Positions 35,719-44,188 of a stretch of DNA of 64,000 bases are shown piece by piece. A program made the translations under genes and the position numbers. Position 1 is the stretch's first letter. Each line of letters opens with the position of its first letter. The notes beneath the pieces are model-generated. The model was not told the DNA's origin. It ran no database searches and was given only the letters and a program-made list of their open reading frames with translations. Location: contig DYBN01000014.1 in the NCBI GenBank assembly GCA_019418605.1, forward strand, positions 46,665 to 110,664, written 5' to 3'. This DNA is from Sutterella sp. (GTDB lineage Bacteria; Pseudomonadota; Gammaproteobacteria; Burkholderiales; Burkholderiaceae_F).

Positions 35719-37881
35719 ATGTCTTTTGCATTGAATAAATGGGCGCTTCCGGTTGCCATGGCCTTTTGTGCCGCAGGCGCCGGCGCAGCTTCCTACACGC
35801 AGACGGTTGCGGGCCACAACGGCCCCATGACGGTGAGAGTCGACATCGACAACGGCAGGATTGCGGCCGTTGAAGTCCTCAAGCACAGCGAAACGCCCGG
35901 CGTGGGCACGAAGGCCGTTGAGGCGCTGCCCGCGCAGATTGTCAAAGCCAATTCCACAAAGGTTGACGTCGTCACGGGAGCAAGCGTCTCGTCGAAGGCC
36001 ATCCTGATGGCTGTCGATCAGGCGCTTGAGGCCTCCCAGGGCAAGAGCGTCGGCAAGGCGCAGTTCAAGCCCGGCACCTACAAGGCCCGGGTCTACGGCA
36101 ACAACGGGTACCTCAACGTTGAGGTGACGGTGAGCAAGGACAAAATCACCGACATCAAGGTGCCCGGCCATACGGAAACCCAATTGATGGGCGGCATGGC
36201 CATCCGGACGATGACCAGGGACATGCTTGACTATCAGACGGTCAACGTCGACGCGGTTTCGGGCGCGACGGTCACAAGCGGTGCCTTCAAGCAGGCCGTT
36301 ATTGAGGCGCTTGCTCAAAGCGGCGTGAACCTTGCGGCGCTGCAAAGCCCCGTGCCGGTCAAGATCAAGAAGTTTGACGGCACCAAGAGCGAAACGTACG
36401 ACCTTGTGATCGTGGGCTCGGGCGGAGCAGGCCTTTCGGCGGCTGTTACCGCTGCCGAAGCGGGCGACTACAAGGTGGTTGTTCTGGAAAAGATGCCCGT
36501 AATCGGCGGCAACACGCTTCGCTGTGCCAGCGCCTTCAACGCGGCCGACCCCGAGCGGCAGAAGCTGCTGCCGATGACCGACACGCTCAAGGACGCTGTG
36601 GTCAAGGCGATCAGCGAAAAGCCCGTCAGCGGCGAGCACGCCAAACTGATGGCCGACGTCAAGGCCAAGTACGAGGCCTATTTAAAGAGCGGCAGCAAGA
36701 CGCTTTTTGACTGCCCGGAGTGGCACGCGTTGCAAACCTACAACGGGGGCGACAAGGTGGGCCTCATTCCGTTGATCCGCACCTATTCTGAAAACGTGCT
36801 CGACACCCTGCACTGGATGCAAAAGCACGGCACGCCCGTCATGGACCGCGTCAGTCAGGGCGCGGGCGCGCTCTGGCAGCGCACGCATCAAGTCGACGCG
36901 CCTGCCGGCACGGGACTCATTGAGCCGCTTCTGAAGGCGGCCAATAAGGAAGGCGTCAAGATCATTACCGGCATGCGCGCACAGGAACTCATCTACCGCA
37001 ACGGCGAGGTGGTGGGCGTCAAGGCAAGCGACAAGGTCGGCAACGCCTACGAATTCATGAGCGGGCACGGCGTGATTTTGGCAACCGGCGGCTACAGCCA
37101 GAACAAGGAGATGCGCCAGAAGTCTTCTCCCGTGCTCACGCCCGACATGGTCTCGACCAACCAGCCCGGCGCCACGGGCGACGGCATTGTGATGGCCACC
37201 AAGATCGGCGCGGGCCTCACGGGCATGAACTACGTGCAGGTCTATCCGCTTGCCACGCCCGGTTCGGGTGCTCTGCAGGGGCGTGCGCGCAAGATGTCCG
37301 GCCTTGATGACGTCATCGACGTCAACAAGAACGGCGAGCGCTTTGTCAAGGAGGATGCGCGCCGCGATGAGTTCGTTGCCGCCATCAAGAAGCAGCCCGG
37401 CGCCATGTGCTACGACATCAACGACTCGAGCATCGTCGAGGAGTACAACTCCTTTGCCGAAAACGTGGAAACGCTGGTCAAGCTTGGCCGCATCTACAAG
37501 GACGACACGCTTGAGGGGCTTGCAAGGCAGCTTGGCATGCCGCCCGAAAATCTGAAGGCGACGGTGGCCGAGTTCAACACGATGGTCGAAAACAAGAACG
37601 ACCCGAAGTTCGGGCGCAAGCTCTTTGACCGCAAGATCGAAAAGGCGCCGTTTTATGCAACGCCGCGCGCTCCGTCGATTCACCACACGATGGGAGGCCT
37701 GCACATCAATTCCAAGGCGCAGGTGCTCGACAAGCAGGGCAATGTGATCAAGGGGCTCTATGCGGCAGGCGAAGTCACGGGCGGCGTGCACGGCAGCAAC
37801 CGCTTGGGCGGCAACGCCACGGCAGACGTTCTGACCTTCGGCCGGATCGCGGCCAAGACCGCGCTGGGACTCAATCCTTGA
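35719..37881 (+). CDS. Secreted flavoprotein reductase with two FMN-binding domains
   Basis: A 720-residue exported protein of the fumarate-reductase/urocanate-reductase flavoprotein group. A Sec signal (PVAMAFCAAGAGA, about 11-23) is followed by two FMN_bind domains with flavinylation-type motifs DVVTGASVSS (83-92) and DAVSGATVTS (178-187). An FAD domain then begins IVGSGGAGLSAA. The catalytic Arg is in RFVKEDARRDEF and the His in HHTMGGL. The His of fumarate reductases (QxHPT) is replaced by Tyr (VQVYPLATPGSG), so the acceptor is probably not fumarate. There is no heme domain, so electrons should come from a membrane partner via covalent FMN. Excellent ribosome binding site (AAAGGAGAGAGGAG). 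Confidence 0.9.
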   Translation: MSFALNKWALPVAMAFCAAGAGAASYTQTVAGHNGPMTVRVDIDNGRIAAVEVLKHSETPGVGTKAVEALPAQIVKANSTKVDVVTGASVSSKAILMAVDQALEASQGKSVGKAQFKPGTYKARVYGNNGYLNVEVTVSKDKITDIKVPGHTETQLMGGMAIRTMTRDMLDYQTVNVDAVSGATVTSGAFKQAVIEALAQSGVNLAALQSPVPVKIKKFDGTKSETYDLVIVGSGGAGLSAAVTAAEAGDYKVVVLEKMPVIGGNTLRCASAFNAADPERQKLLPMTDTLKDAVVKAISEKPVSGEHAKLMADVKAKYEAYLKSGSKTLFDCPEWHALQTYNGGDKVGLIPLIRTYSENVLDTLHWMQKHGTPVMDRVSQGAGALWQRTHQVDAPAGTGLIEPLLKAANKEGVKIITGMRAQELIYRNGEVVGVKASDKVGNAYEFMSGHGVILATGGYSQNKEMRQKSSPVLTPDMVSTNQPGATGDGIVMATKIGAGLTGMNYVQVYPLATPGSGALQGRARKMSGLDDVIDVNKNGERFVKEDARRDEFVAAIKKQPGAMCYDINDSSIVEEYNSFAENVETLVKLGRIYKDDTLEGLARQLGMPPENLKATVAEFNTMVENKNDPKFGRKLFDRKIEKAPFYATPRAPSIHHTMGGLHINSKAQVLDKQGNVIKGLYAAGEVTGGVHGSNRLGGNATADVLTFGRIAAKTALGLNP

Positions 37882-37923
37882 TGCTGTTTCAATGACTTCG
37901 GGGTGAGGAAGCATCTCGCCGTT

Positions 37924-37954
37924 GCTCTCCTGCATCCGCGCGATGCGGGAGAGC
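37924..37954 (+). terminator. Hairpin after the flavoprotein gene
   Basis: Near-perfect stem GCTCTCCTGCATC/GATGCGGGAGAGC with a 5-base loop, 43 bases past the stop. No T tract follows, so the terminator role is tentative. Confidence 0.45.
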
Positions 37955-38213
37955 GCATGCGCTCAGTGTTGCTGACGGGCTGCGCAGACGCCTTTTCTTG
38001 AAAGGCGCCTTCAGGCCGTCAAACAGGGCCAAGGCAGGCGGGCAACCCGCCCGCCGTCGGCTTTGCGCCTGCGGCACAAGGGCTGTCGGGCATCTGCCCG
38101 GCATTTTCAACGCGCAGCGCACAGGGGAGAAAGAAGGAGTAGTGCACGTTTATCGTGCGATGGTAGAGCACTTTCTTCTGACGCTTGACACTGGTCGTCG
38201 ACAACAAGCTTAT
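37955..38213. other. Left edge of the accessory region, nothing recognised
   Basis: GC-rich spacer with several small inverted repeats (for example GCCTTT/AAAGGC at about 37990-38008) and no gene. Base composition shifts toward AT after about 38130. Confidence 0.4.
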
Positions 38214-38378
38214 TTGCAGCACCGGCCTCACACCAGCTGCCGTTCAGTCTCGCTCAAGGCTTCAGGCAACCGATAGGCACGACCAAGATCCCGTCGTCCC
38301 GGCGATAGGAAAAATCGCCAGAGGCGGTCAAAAAGCATAAGAAAAGAAGGCGCGCGCATGGCATCTGTATCGATTTTT
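38214..38378 (-). pseudogene. Duplicated 3' end of the DUF4143-type ATPase gene
   Basis: About 165 bases that repeat 39214-39377 at roughly 85% identity. The minus-strand translation KIDTDAMRAPSFLML matches the ATPase tail KIDTDAMRSPSFLMI, and the last codons (CLKP, stop) and about 40 bases of 3' sequence are also shared. The rest of this gene copy is absent and the fragment contains at least one frameshift. It sits on the far side of the HTH-fic pair from the intact ATPase. Confidence 0.85.
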
Positions 38379-38473
38379 AGCCTGAATATTTCATCAGCCC
38401 TGGATGCGATGCCTGAGGGCGCTTTGTGACGATGACAGCCGCGAGCAAAAAACGTCAAACATCAACTACATCT

Positions 38474-38539
38474 AGCCCTGAAATTCCTCGGAAAGCGCTC
38501 TTCGTTCAGATTGCACGCTTTCCGGGGAGTTTCAGGGCT
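38474..38539. repeat. 24-bp palindrome at the fic truncation point
   Basis: Arms 38474-38497 and 38516-38539 pair over 24 positions with only two G-T wobbles, around an 18-base loop. One arm begins AGCCCTGAAA and ends GGAAAGCG. The truncated fic frame runs into the right arm and stops inside it (38532-38534). Possible roles are a terminator, a mobile-element end or a folded recombination site; no T tract supports a simple terminator. Confidence 0.8.
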
Positions 38540-38747
38540 TAAGATCGAAATTCCCAGTCGGAATATCGTCGTCACTTTGCTTCGATTTAACAAACTTAGA
38601 ATCTGTGATTTGACTCTCTAATTCGGATAGCAGATCCTGATGTTTGATCTCAAATTTGTTTCGCAATATCTGGGTGCCAGGATAGACATAAGGATCCTCC
38701 AAAGAATCGTATTTGTAATCGTACTCATCAGACACGGTCGCGCGCAT
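38532..38747 (-). pseudogene. Fic-domain toxin, N-terminal fragment
   Basis: 71 codons resembling the start of Fic proteins (AMP-transferase toxins): YKYDSLEDPYVYPGTQILRN, then KFEIKHQDLLSELESQIT and IPTGNFDLK, which is where the Fic fold begins (GxFDLxHLxxIH). The frame stops two codons later inside the palindrome, so the catalytic HPFxxGNGR motif is missing. No remnant of that part lies nearby. The upstream HTH gene overlaps its start by 20 bases, the usual antitoxin-toxin arrangement. Confidence 0.7.
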
Positions 38748-39144
38748 CCTGCTTTGCGAGAGCTTCGGCGACATATTTCTTGATCAGATCTTGTCTGGAA
38801 ATTTCGCCTCGAACTATTTTCCTCAGATCTTCGACTTCATTAATTGGAACCGTTCGACCTTCGCATGCTGATGTATGGACAGCGGCCGCAATTGCAGCTT
38901 CAGCACTGGGAAAAATTCCGTATCGTTGCTTGAACGGCTTAAGTGTCAATTCAGTGTTTAAACCGATTTCTCCCGCATACCGCTGGAGAGCAGATAAGGT
39001 GACGTCGGCTCCTGTAAGCAGACGTTCATCGAGACGCGCAACTGCCGATTGAGTTGTGGCCATTGCTCGGGCAACTTCGGTTTGCGACAGGCCGTGCTCC
39101 TTTTTGTAAAAGACCATGGCGGAGGTGTGAGTAGCAAAGTTCAT
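38728..39144 (-). CDS. XRE-type HTH protein, probable antitoxin of the fic pair
   Basis: A 138-residue protein with a helix-turn-helix LSQTEVARAMATTQSAVARL (about 20-39) and a C-terminal part that includes a HicB/YlxP-like AEAAIAAAVHTSACEG stretch. I chose the ATG at 39144 (MNFATHTSAMVFYKKEHG); an in-frame upstream extension begins inside repeat sequence. It overlaps the truncated fic gene by 20 bases, suggesting it was an antitoxin or autorepressor. With the toxin gone it may persist as an orphan regulator. Confidence 0.65.
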   Translation of the reverse strand: MNFATHTSAMVFYKKEHGLSQTEVARAMATTQSAVARLDERLLTGADVTLSALQRYAGEIGLNTELTLKPFKQRYGIFPSAEAAIAAAVHTSACEGRTVPINEVEDLRKIVRGEISRQDLIKKYVAEALAKQDARDRV

Positions 39145-39213
39145 TGCAGTTAAAATAGAAAGAATATGCAATATTATGGCGAATGAGTCATATTTAGTGT
39201 CGGTTAAAGAAAT

Positions 39214-39377
39214 TTGCAGCACTGGCCTCACACCTACTGCTGTCCAGTCTCGCTCAAGGCTTTAGGCAACCGATAGGAACGACCAGGATCCCGTCGTCTC
39301 GGCGATAGGCGAAATCGCCTGAGGCGGTCAAAATCATAAGAAAAGAAGGCGAGCGCATGGCATCCGTATCGATTTTC
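39214..39377. repeat. Second copy of the ATPase-tail repeat
   Basis: The intact-gene copy of the repeat at 38214-38378, offset by 1000 bases. It covers the last 41 codons of the ATPase plus about 40 bases of downstream sequence. The pair flanks the HTH-fic genes, so homologous recombination here would delete them. Confidence 0.85.
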
Positions 39378-40507
39378 TTAGAGAACGTCGTTAGGGCCTT
39401 GACGCCGTCCTCAATGCCTTTCTCGCTTCCGAGCTTGATTTCAATCAGCCCGTAGCGGCCGTCGCGGCGATGCAGGACGGCATCGCACTCGAGTCCGTTC
39501 TTGTCTCGGAAATGGCTGACGGATCCGTCCAGTGCTTCCGCGTAGACGCGAAGGTCGCGCATGCACAGCGTCTCGAATATGAAGCCGAAAGTTTCTGGAT
39601 TCAGAAGCAGGTCGCGCGGACCGACACCGAGCGCCGCTGCAGCAATAGACGGATCGACGAAGTACCGCGTATCGGAGGTTCGAATAGCTGTTTTGGAGCG
39701 CAGATTAGGGTTCCAGGCAGGCATGTCCTCAACGACGAAAATTTGGCGCAGTGCCGAGAGATAAGTTCCGATCGTCTTCTCAGAGGCTTGCTGCCCAACA
39801 TCCTTTGCAATTTTGCTGAGAGAAATTTGCGAGCCTTGGGCACGTGCGTAGGAACGCAGAAGCTTGCGGGTTGTCTCCTGATTGCGACGTGTTCCGTCTA
39901 CACGTGAAATGTCTTCGCGGGCAATCGCGTCGAAATAGTCGACTGCATGGGCCAAAGCCGGTTCGCCCGTCTGTCTGAGCGCGGTTGGCCAGCCGCCGCG
40001 ACAAGCAGCAAAAGCGACGTTCTCAAGCGATAGAGAACTGGTGCACGCGATATTAAGATCGCCGTCAAAGAGAGAGCCGAGGCTCACAGAGCCGTTTGAT
40101 TCTTTAGACTCGAAAAGCGTCATCGGCCGCATTTTCAACCAGCCGAATCGTCCGGTGCCGGTGTGCATGATGCCGCTTTTATCTGAGGGAACTGCCGACC
40201 CTGTAAGGATAAATTGTCCCGGGACGCCCTCTCGGCGGTCCACCTCGCGGCGTATGGCATCCCAAAGTTGCGGAGCAAGCTGCCACTCGTCGATCAGACG
40301 CGGGACGTCTCCTTCGAGAAGCAGCTTCGGGTTCAGCGCGGCGATCTGTAGAGTTCGACCAGGTTCCACGAAGAGGACGCTCTTGGCCTGCATCGTTGCG
40401 GTAGTCGATTTGCCGCAAAGCTTCGGGCCTTCGATCAGCACAGCGCCAATGGTTTTGAGCTTTCTTCGGAGCAGAGAATCGACAATGCGAGGTTGATAGT
40501 TAACCAT
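39254..40507 (-). CDS. AAA ATPase with DUF4143/PD-(D/E)xK-like tail
   Basis: A 417-residue protein of the AAA_14-DUF4143 type, common in anaerobes and mobile regions and of unknown function. Walker A is GPKLCGKSTT (28-37), a Walker B-like LIDEW follows at about 72-76, then a sensor-like FILTGSA. The C-terminal half carries a nuclease-like FGFIFETLCMRDLRVYAE and ECDAVLHRRDGRYGLIEIKLG, with the spacing of a PD-(D/E)xK site (D ... ExK). Five 23-bp iterons lie 58 bases upstream of the start, and its 3' end is duplicated at 38.2 kb. The frame is intact. Confidence 0.85.
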   Translation of the reverse strand: MVNYQPRIVDSLLRRKLKTIGAVLIEGPKLCGKSTTATMQAKSVLFVEPGRTLQIAALNPKLLLEGDVPRLIDEWQLAPQLWDAIRREVDRREGVPGQFILTGSAVPSDKSGIMHTGTGRFGWLKMRPMTLFESKESNGSVSLGSLFDGDLNIACTSSLSLENVAFAACRGGWPTALRQTGEPALAHAVDYFDAIAREDISRVDGTRRNQETTRKLLRSYARAQGSQISLSKIAKDVGQQASEKTIGTYLSALRQIFVVEDMPAWNPNLRSKTAIRTSDTRYFVDPSIAAAALGVGPRDLLLNPETFGFIFETLCMRDLRVYAEALDGSVSHFRDKNGLECDAVLHRRDGRYGLIEIKLGSEKGIEDGVKALTTFSKKIDTDAMRSPSFLMILTASGDFAYRRDDGILVVPIGCLKP

Positions 40508-40564
40508 AGGACTTCCTCGGAAATTTTAAGTGGCGTCCGCGTTGATGCGGCAATGCGTTTCCTC

Positions 40565-40679
40565 ATTCGGCCAAAAAATATAACCTCATTCGGCTGGGTT
40601 CGGTTTCTTGATTTGGCCAAAATTTACTTCCGAATTTGGCCTATAAACATTTCCGGATTTGGCTGGTTTTTCCTCTGCG
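40565..40679. repeat. Five-copy 23-bp iteron array upstream of the ATPase
   Basis: The core ATTYGGCY starts at 40565, 40588, 40611, 40634 and 40657, exactly 23 bases apart. After the core the units are A/T-rich and then share a TTCCTC/TTCCGA-like end. A sixth degenerate unit may lie at 40542. The period is not a multiple of three, so it is not a coding repeat. It is about two helical turns, as expected for a protein that binds one DNA face. Confidence 0.85.
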
Positions 40680-40792
40680 TGTGCGTGAAGGCACGTGCGC
40701 TGCTTCATGCCCCAAAATCTCGAATAATCGCGGGTATAAGAACACTCAACGGCATCAGGAACGCCAGCCGGTGGCTCATCAGGTAACACCGC

Positions 40793-41101
40793 TTGTTCTG
40801 CGAACACATCGAGCGGTTCGTCTGGACGAGAAACTACGCCGGGAAGGGCGAGGGCAAGGAGCTGGTGACGGCGATACAGAAGATTCCGCAGATGGCCGTC
40901 GACAGCTTTGGCTTCACGCCCTGGCTGCCGCGGAACTACGTCAAGACGCTGCCTGCGGGCAAGCGCGTGCAAGAGAAGAGCAGGCTCGTCTGGCCGCCGT
41001 CGCCGCCACTTCCGCATTCAGTTTCGGACTGCCACAAAATTGGAGGGCCGTCCAAAAGCTTTGGAGAACTTACCGCAGAACCGCCAATGATTGGATTCTG
41101 A
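40793..41101 (+). CDS. Unrecognised open frame in the accessory region
   Basis: A 102-codon frame starting MFCEHIERFVWTRNYAGKGE. No family is recognised and no ribosome binding site is evident. It may be a remnant of a longer gene, because the reading looks protein-like (LVTAIQKIPQMAVDSFGFTP, then WLPRNYVKTL) before turning into Pro-rich sequence. Recorded only because it is the most protein-like frame in 40.7-41.2 kb. Confidence 0.25.
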   Translation: MFCEHIERFVWTRNYAGKGEGKELVTAIQKIPQMAVDSFGFTPWLPRNYVKTLPAGKRVQEKSRLVWPPSPPLPHSVSDCHKIGGPSKSFGELTAEPPMIGF

Positions 41102-41111
41102 GAACAATAAG

Positions 41112-41146
41112 CAGAAATCAACGAGATTTACTCTCGTTGATTTCTG
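41112..41146. terminator. 15-bp perfect hairpin
   Basis: Stem CAGAAATCAACGAGA/TCTCGTTGATTTCTG with a 5-base TTTAC loop. It lies about 100 bases beyond the autotransporter stop on the minus strand and could end that transcript, though no T tract follows. Confidence 0.55.
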
Positions 41147-41247
41147 AGGCTTCTCTACCGAAAGTCCTCCGTTAGGGATCATTTGATCGGGAGTTCGTTG
41201 ATTTTGCAATCAGGTAATTAAAGCAAAAACTAAGAATCTAAGGAGAA

Positions 41248-43648
41248 TTAAAAAGCGTATTTGATAAGCGCATTACCTGTTACACCCTCACGATCTCCAA
41301 CATATCCCTTGAGACCAAAATTGGCTGACCAAGGGCTTGATGCATTGGGTCTTATTGTGAAGCCAGCCTCAACAATACCGGTATTGCCCTCAAGAGTTGG
41401 TACATCTAGTGGGACGCGAAGACCTGAAGCCAGCAAATCAGAGTTAGCATCTCCGTCCGACACATGTTCGTACGCCAAACCCAATCGCCAAGTAGCATTT
41501 TCGGTAATATCCCCAGCCAATCTTGCACCGACGCGGAATGCGTGCGTTTTCGTGTTTTCCATATCTAAACTGCCGTTGTTTCCGCCTAAACTGACCTTAT
41601 CTCCTTCCAGATAAGTAAAGATATAACGGCCATAAACATCAAGATCAAGATGTTCCATCAAATTGAATACATAACCAGCTCCAATATGGACTGAACCGTA
41701 AAGACTGTCAGTGTCATATTTTGCGGCATCTTTTGCGTAATGCCCATCGAATTCTGTGGATGCTTTACCAAATCGTAAGGAACTGTCAATGTAAAAAGGC
41801 TTGTTGAAGCTGTATCGAGTGGCTAAACCCACACCGTAGTAATCATGGTCACCGTCACCATCGGCGTTAGTCACATGACTTTCAGATGAGGCCCAGCCGG
41901 CTTCGATGAAAACTGCCAACATTAAGTTCCCGATCTTGGTTGTGGCCCCCGTTGCCAAAGTTACGCCATCAACGTCCACATGAGACCCAGTTTCATATTT
42001 TGAAGTGCCACCATGAATCGCACCGAATGCAGAAATAGAACCCGGAGATGCTGATTCAGCCATTGCGCGGATACCTTCATCGGCAATGAATTCGGCACCT
42101 TGGTTGACAAACGCAACCGTACCTAAGAACGATTCTGAAAGAGTGCGACTTTCCACTGTTGGCTTAACGATCTTTTCTTCCTTTTTGCCTAAAATCGTTT
42201 CCACGCCGCCCAATGAAGTGACGAGATTACCCTTAGGATCAATGTACATCTCGTTAATTTTGATTCCACCATCAGCGGCTATAGTATCGGAAACAAGCCA
42301 TGTGTTATCAACAAAAACATTCGTCTCATCCGTAAAGGTTGTTTTATCGTCAACCATTAAATTCAGAGATTGATCCTGGCTAACAATAAGTTTGGCGCCG
42401 TTGGTCGGATCGGTTAAAGCATCGCCGTTAATTATGGTGGAAACATTGGTCAGATCTAAAATTGGCTCACCCTGATAAATCACTTCATATTTATTGGTAA
42501 TTGTGAGGGCGGCCGTATTGATGTTATCGTCGATTAATTCGAAAAATAGTTGGTCAAATCCTTCCAAGCCACCTACAGAAGCAGTTCCTCGGACGTGGAC
42601 AAGGCCATTTAAGTTTCTATATGTATTTTCTTGCCATCCATCGAGGTTAGCACCAGCGCCGCCTTTAACAATGGCTTTGCCAATCAAATGTAGCTCATTA
42701 CCGGTTCCATTGACATTATTTAGGGCAGCGGCAGCATTACCCTCGACCACCCCATCTTCGATAATTAGAATGTTTTGTGAGCCAGATGGGGCTGGAGAGG
42801 AGCTGCTGAAACTGGCATAAGCGTTTTTCGTTACTTTTCCAGTTGCGCCAATATACAGAAGGTTCTTATCAGCCTTGCCGTTTTGTGTATTTGATTGACC
42901 TGCATAAACATTGCCAGTGACTGAGCCGTAGATAAAGACCCTGTTTTCATTTGCAGCGTTTCCAAGACCTCCGTTAATTGTCGTAACATCGGTCGTTGCA
43001 CCCTGTTCGATAACAACTATATTTCCCTCAGCTATGCCTTTACTGGCATATCCACCGCCGATATTTCCATAGACTGTGGCATCACTACGAATAAAAACCA
43101 TATTCTGAATGGCATCGCCTTTATCCTGGCTGTACCCACCATAGATCGCAGGCAGGCTAGCTTGAGCAGTACTGCCAAAAACTTCAACTATATTGTTTTC
43201 GACATTTCCACTACCTGAGTAGCCTCCATAGATGTTTTTCATGCGGCCATTTTTTTCAATGACGACGCGGTTAGAAGCAACACTCTCAGAGTCCGTTTCG
43301 GACCAACCACCAAAAACAAAGCTACTATCACTCTCCTTAGTGACATGAACATCGTTATTTTTTGTGGTATTCACTGATGGACCATACCAATCCCAATTTG
43401 AAGCAGGATTTGTAGAGCCTGAATTTGCGGAAGTAGAGTTATCAATGTTTAGGGTTTGAGATGGTAATTTCGTCGGCAAAGATGGAGTTTCAGGGATGGT
43501 GAAATCGTAGGAAAAGCTTGTTTGACCAAGGGTCAGAAGAATTGATGCGGTAAGAAGCTTTAGTGGAAAGCTATTGATCAGATGATATTGATAAATATAT
43601 ATGTGTGTGGGGGGGGGGATTTGTAATACGAGAAATCATTGCCACCAT
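41248..43648 (-). CDS. Type V autotransporter, phase-variable, OFF in this sequence
   Basis: The main frame runs without ATG from about 43666 to 41248. It encodes a passenger of degenerate 23-30 residue repeats (IYGGYS, NIGGGYA, TINGGLG ... NxVxI), typical of a beta-helix, and a C-terminal beta-barrel of about 270 residues ending in YAF, with the terminal Phe needed for BamA insertion. A signal peptide (SFPLKLLTASILLTLGQTSF) lies in this frame but has no start codon. An ATG at 43648 with AAGGAGG just upstream is in frame only if the intervening C10 tract (43609-43618) has 9 or 12 C. The ON product is about 799 residues. The gene is visibly AT-richer than the backbone. The ligand is unknown. 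Confidence 0.88.
43609..43618 (-). repeat. Poly-C (G10 on + strand) phase-variation tract
   Basis: Ten consecutive G on the + strand (C on the coding strand) lie between the start codon and signal peptide of the autotransporter. With 10 the start frame ends at a TAG soon after; one fewer or two more restores the full frame. Slipped-strand mispairing at such tracts is the classical switch of surface proteins. The exact count in an assembly can also be a sequencing error. Confidence 0.85.
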
Positions 43649-43652
43649 AATG

Positions 43653-43659
43653 CCTCCTT
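43653..43659 (-). promoter_or_regulatory. Shine-Dalgarno that decides the autotransporter start
   Basis: AAGGAGG on the minus strand, 4 bases before ATG 43648 and 7 before the in-frame GTG at 43645. No comparable site exists in the signal-peptide frame. Confidence 0.75.
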
Positions 43660-43679
43660 CGTTGAAGTATTAGTTGACA

Positions 43680-44185
43680 TGGGTTTCCAGTGTGGGAGAG
43701 ATCTTGTTTGTGGACAAGACAAGGAATAACTCTTACTGAAGAAGAACACAGATTAACTCTTACACAGTCGGGAGTGAACGTCAAACTTTTCGGTGGGATT
43801 TCAGATAGATGGAACATCACCAGATATGAGCGAACAGCAAAACTCCCCCCAGTCATCCATCAATCGTTGACGCTCTGTGCGCAACCGTGCTCTGTCGTAG
43901 GCTCCGTGGTACTCGTCAGAATGCTTTACAGTGCAGTAGGCACAGTTCTGCCGCTTCCTGTTCGTACTTGCGGTTGTTGCCGAGGCGGTCATCTTTAGCC
44001 CACGTGCGAAAGCCGCTGCGTGCCGTACCGTGCGCTGTGACGATGCAAGTTTTGCCTTCACGTTTGGACTTGTATGGGTCAATCCACCCAGTGCCGTCTA
44101 AAGCAGAGCGCCTCATCCCGTCAGGGGCGCAAAGCCCGAACCCGGCGTTTCGTGTCAATTCAAAAAGTGCGCCGACGGCAGGTTC
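43680..44185. other. Unassigned accessory sequence, possible transposase remnant
   Basis: No intact gene. On the minus strand two overlapping frames look protein-like (AKDDRLGNNRKYEQEA and AYDRARLRTERQRLMDDW), as if one frame were shifted near 43940. I could not assign a family. A 10-base direct repeat (TAACTCTTAC) occurs twice near 43725-43765. Confidence 0.35.
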
Positions 44186-44188
44186 ACG

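Noticed and set aside
35719..37881. Calling the flavoprotein a urocanate reductase
   Set aside because: A Tyr occupies the His position, but the second substrate-binding Asp I would expect could not be placed by eye, so the substrate is left open.
38474..38539. Integron attC site
   Set aside because: The arms lack attC core sites (GTTRRRY/RYYYAAC) and extrahelical bases, and no integron integrase is seen.
40565..40679. CRISPR array
   Set aside because: The repeat core is 8 bases in a 23-base period, with no constant repeat/unique spacer pattern and no cas genes.
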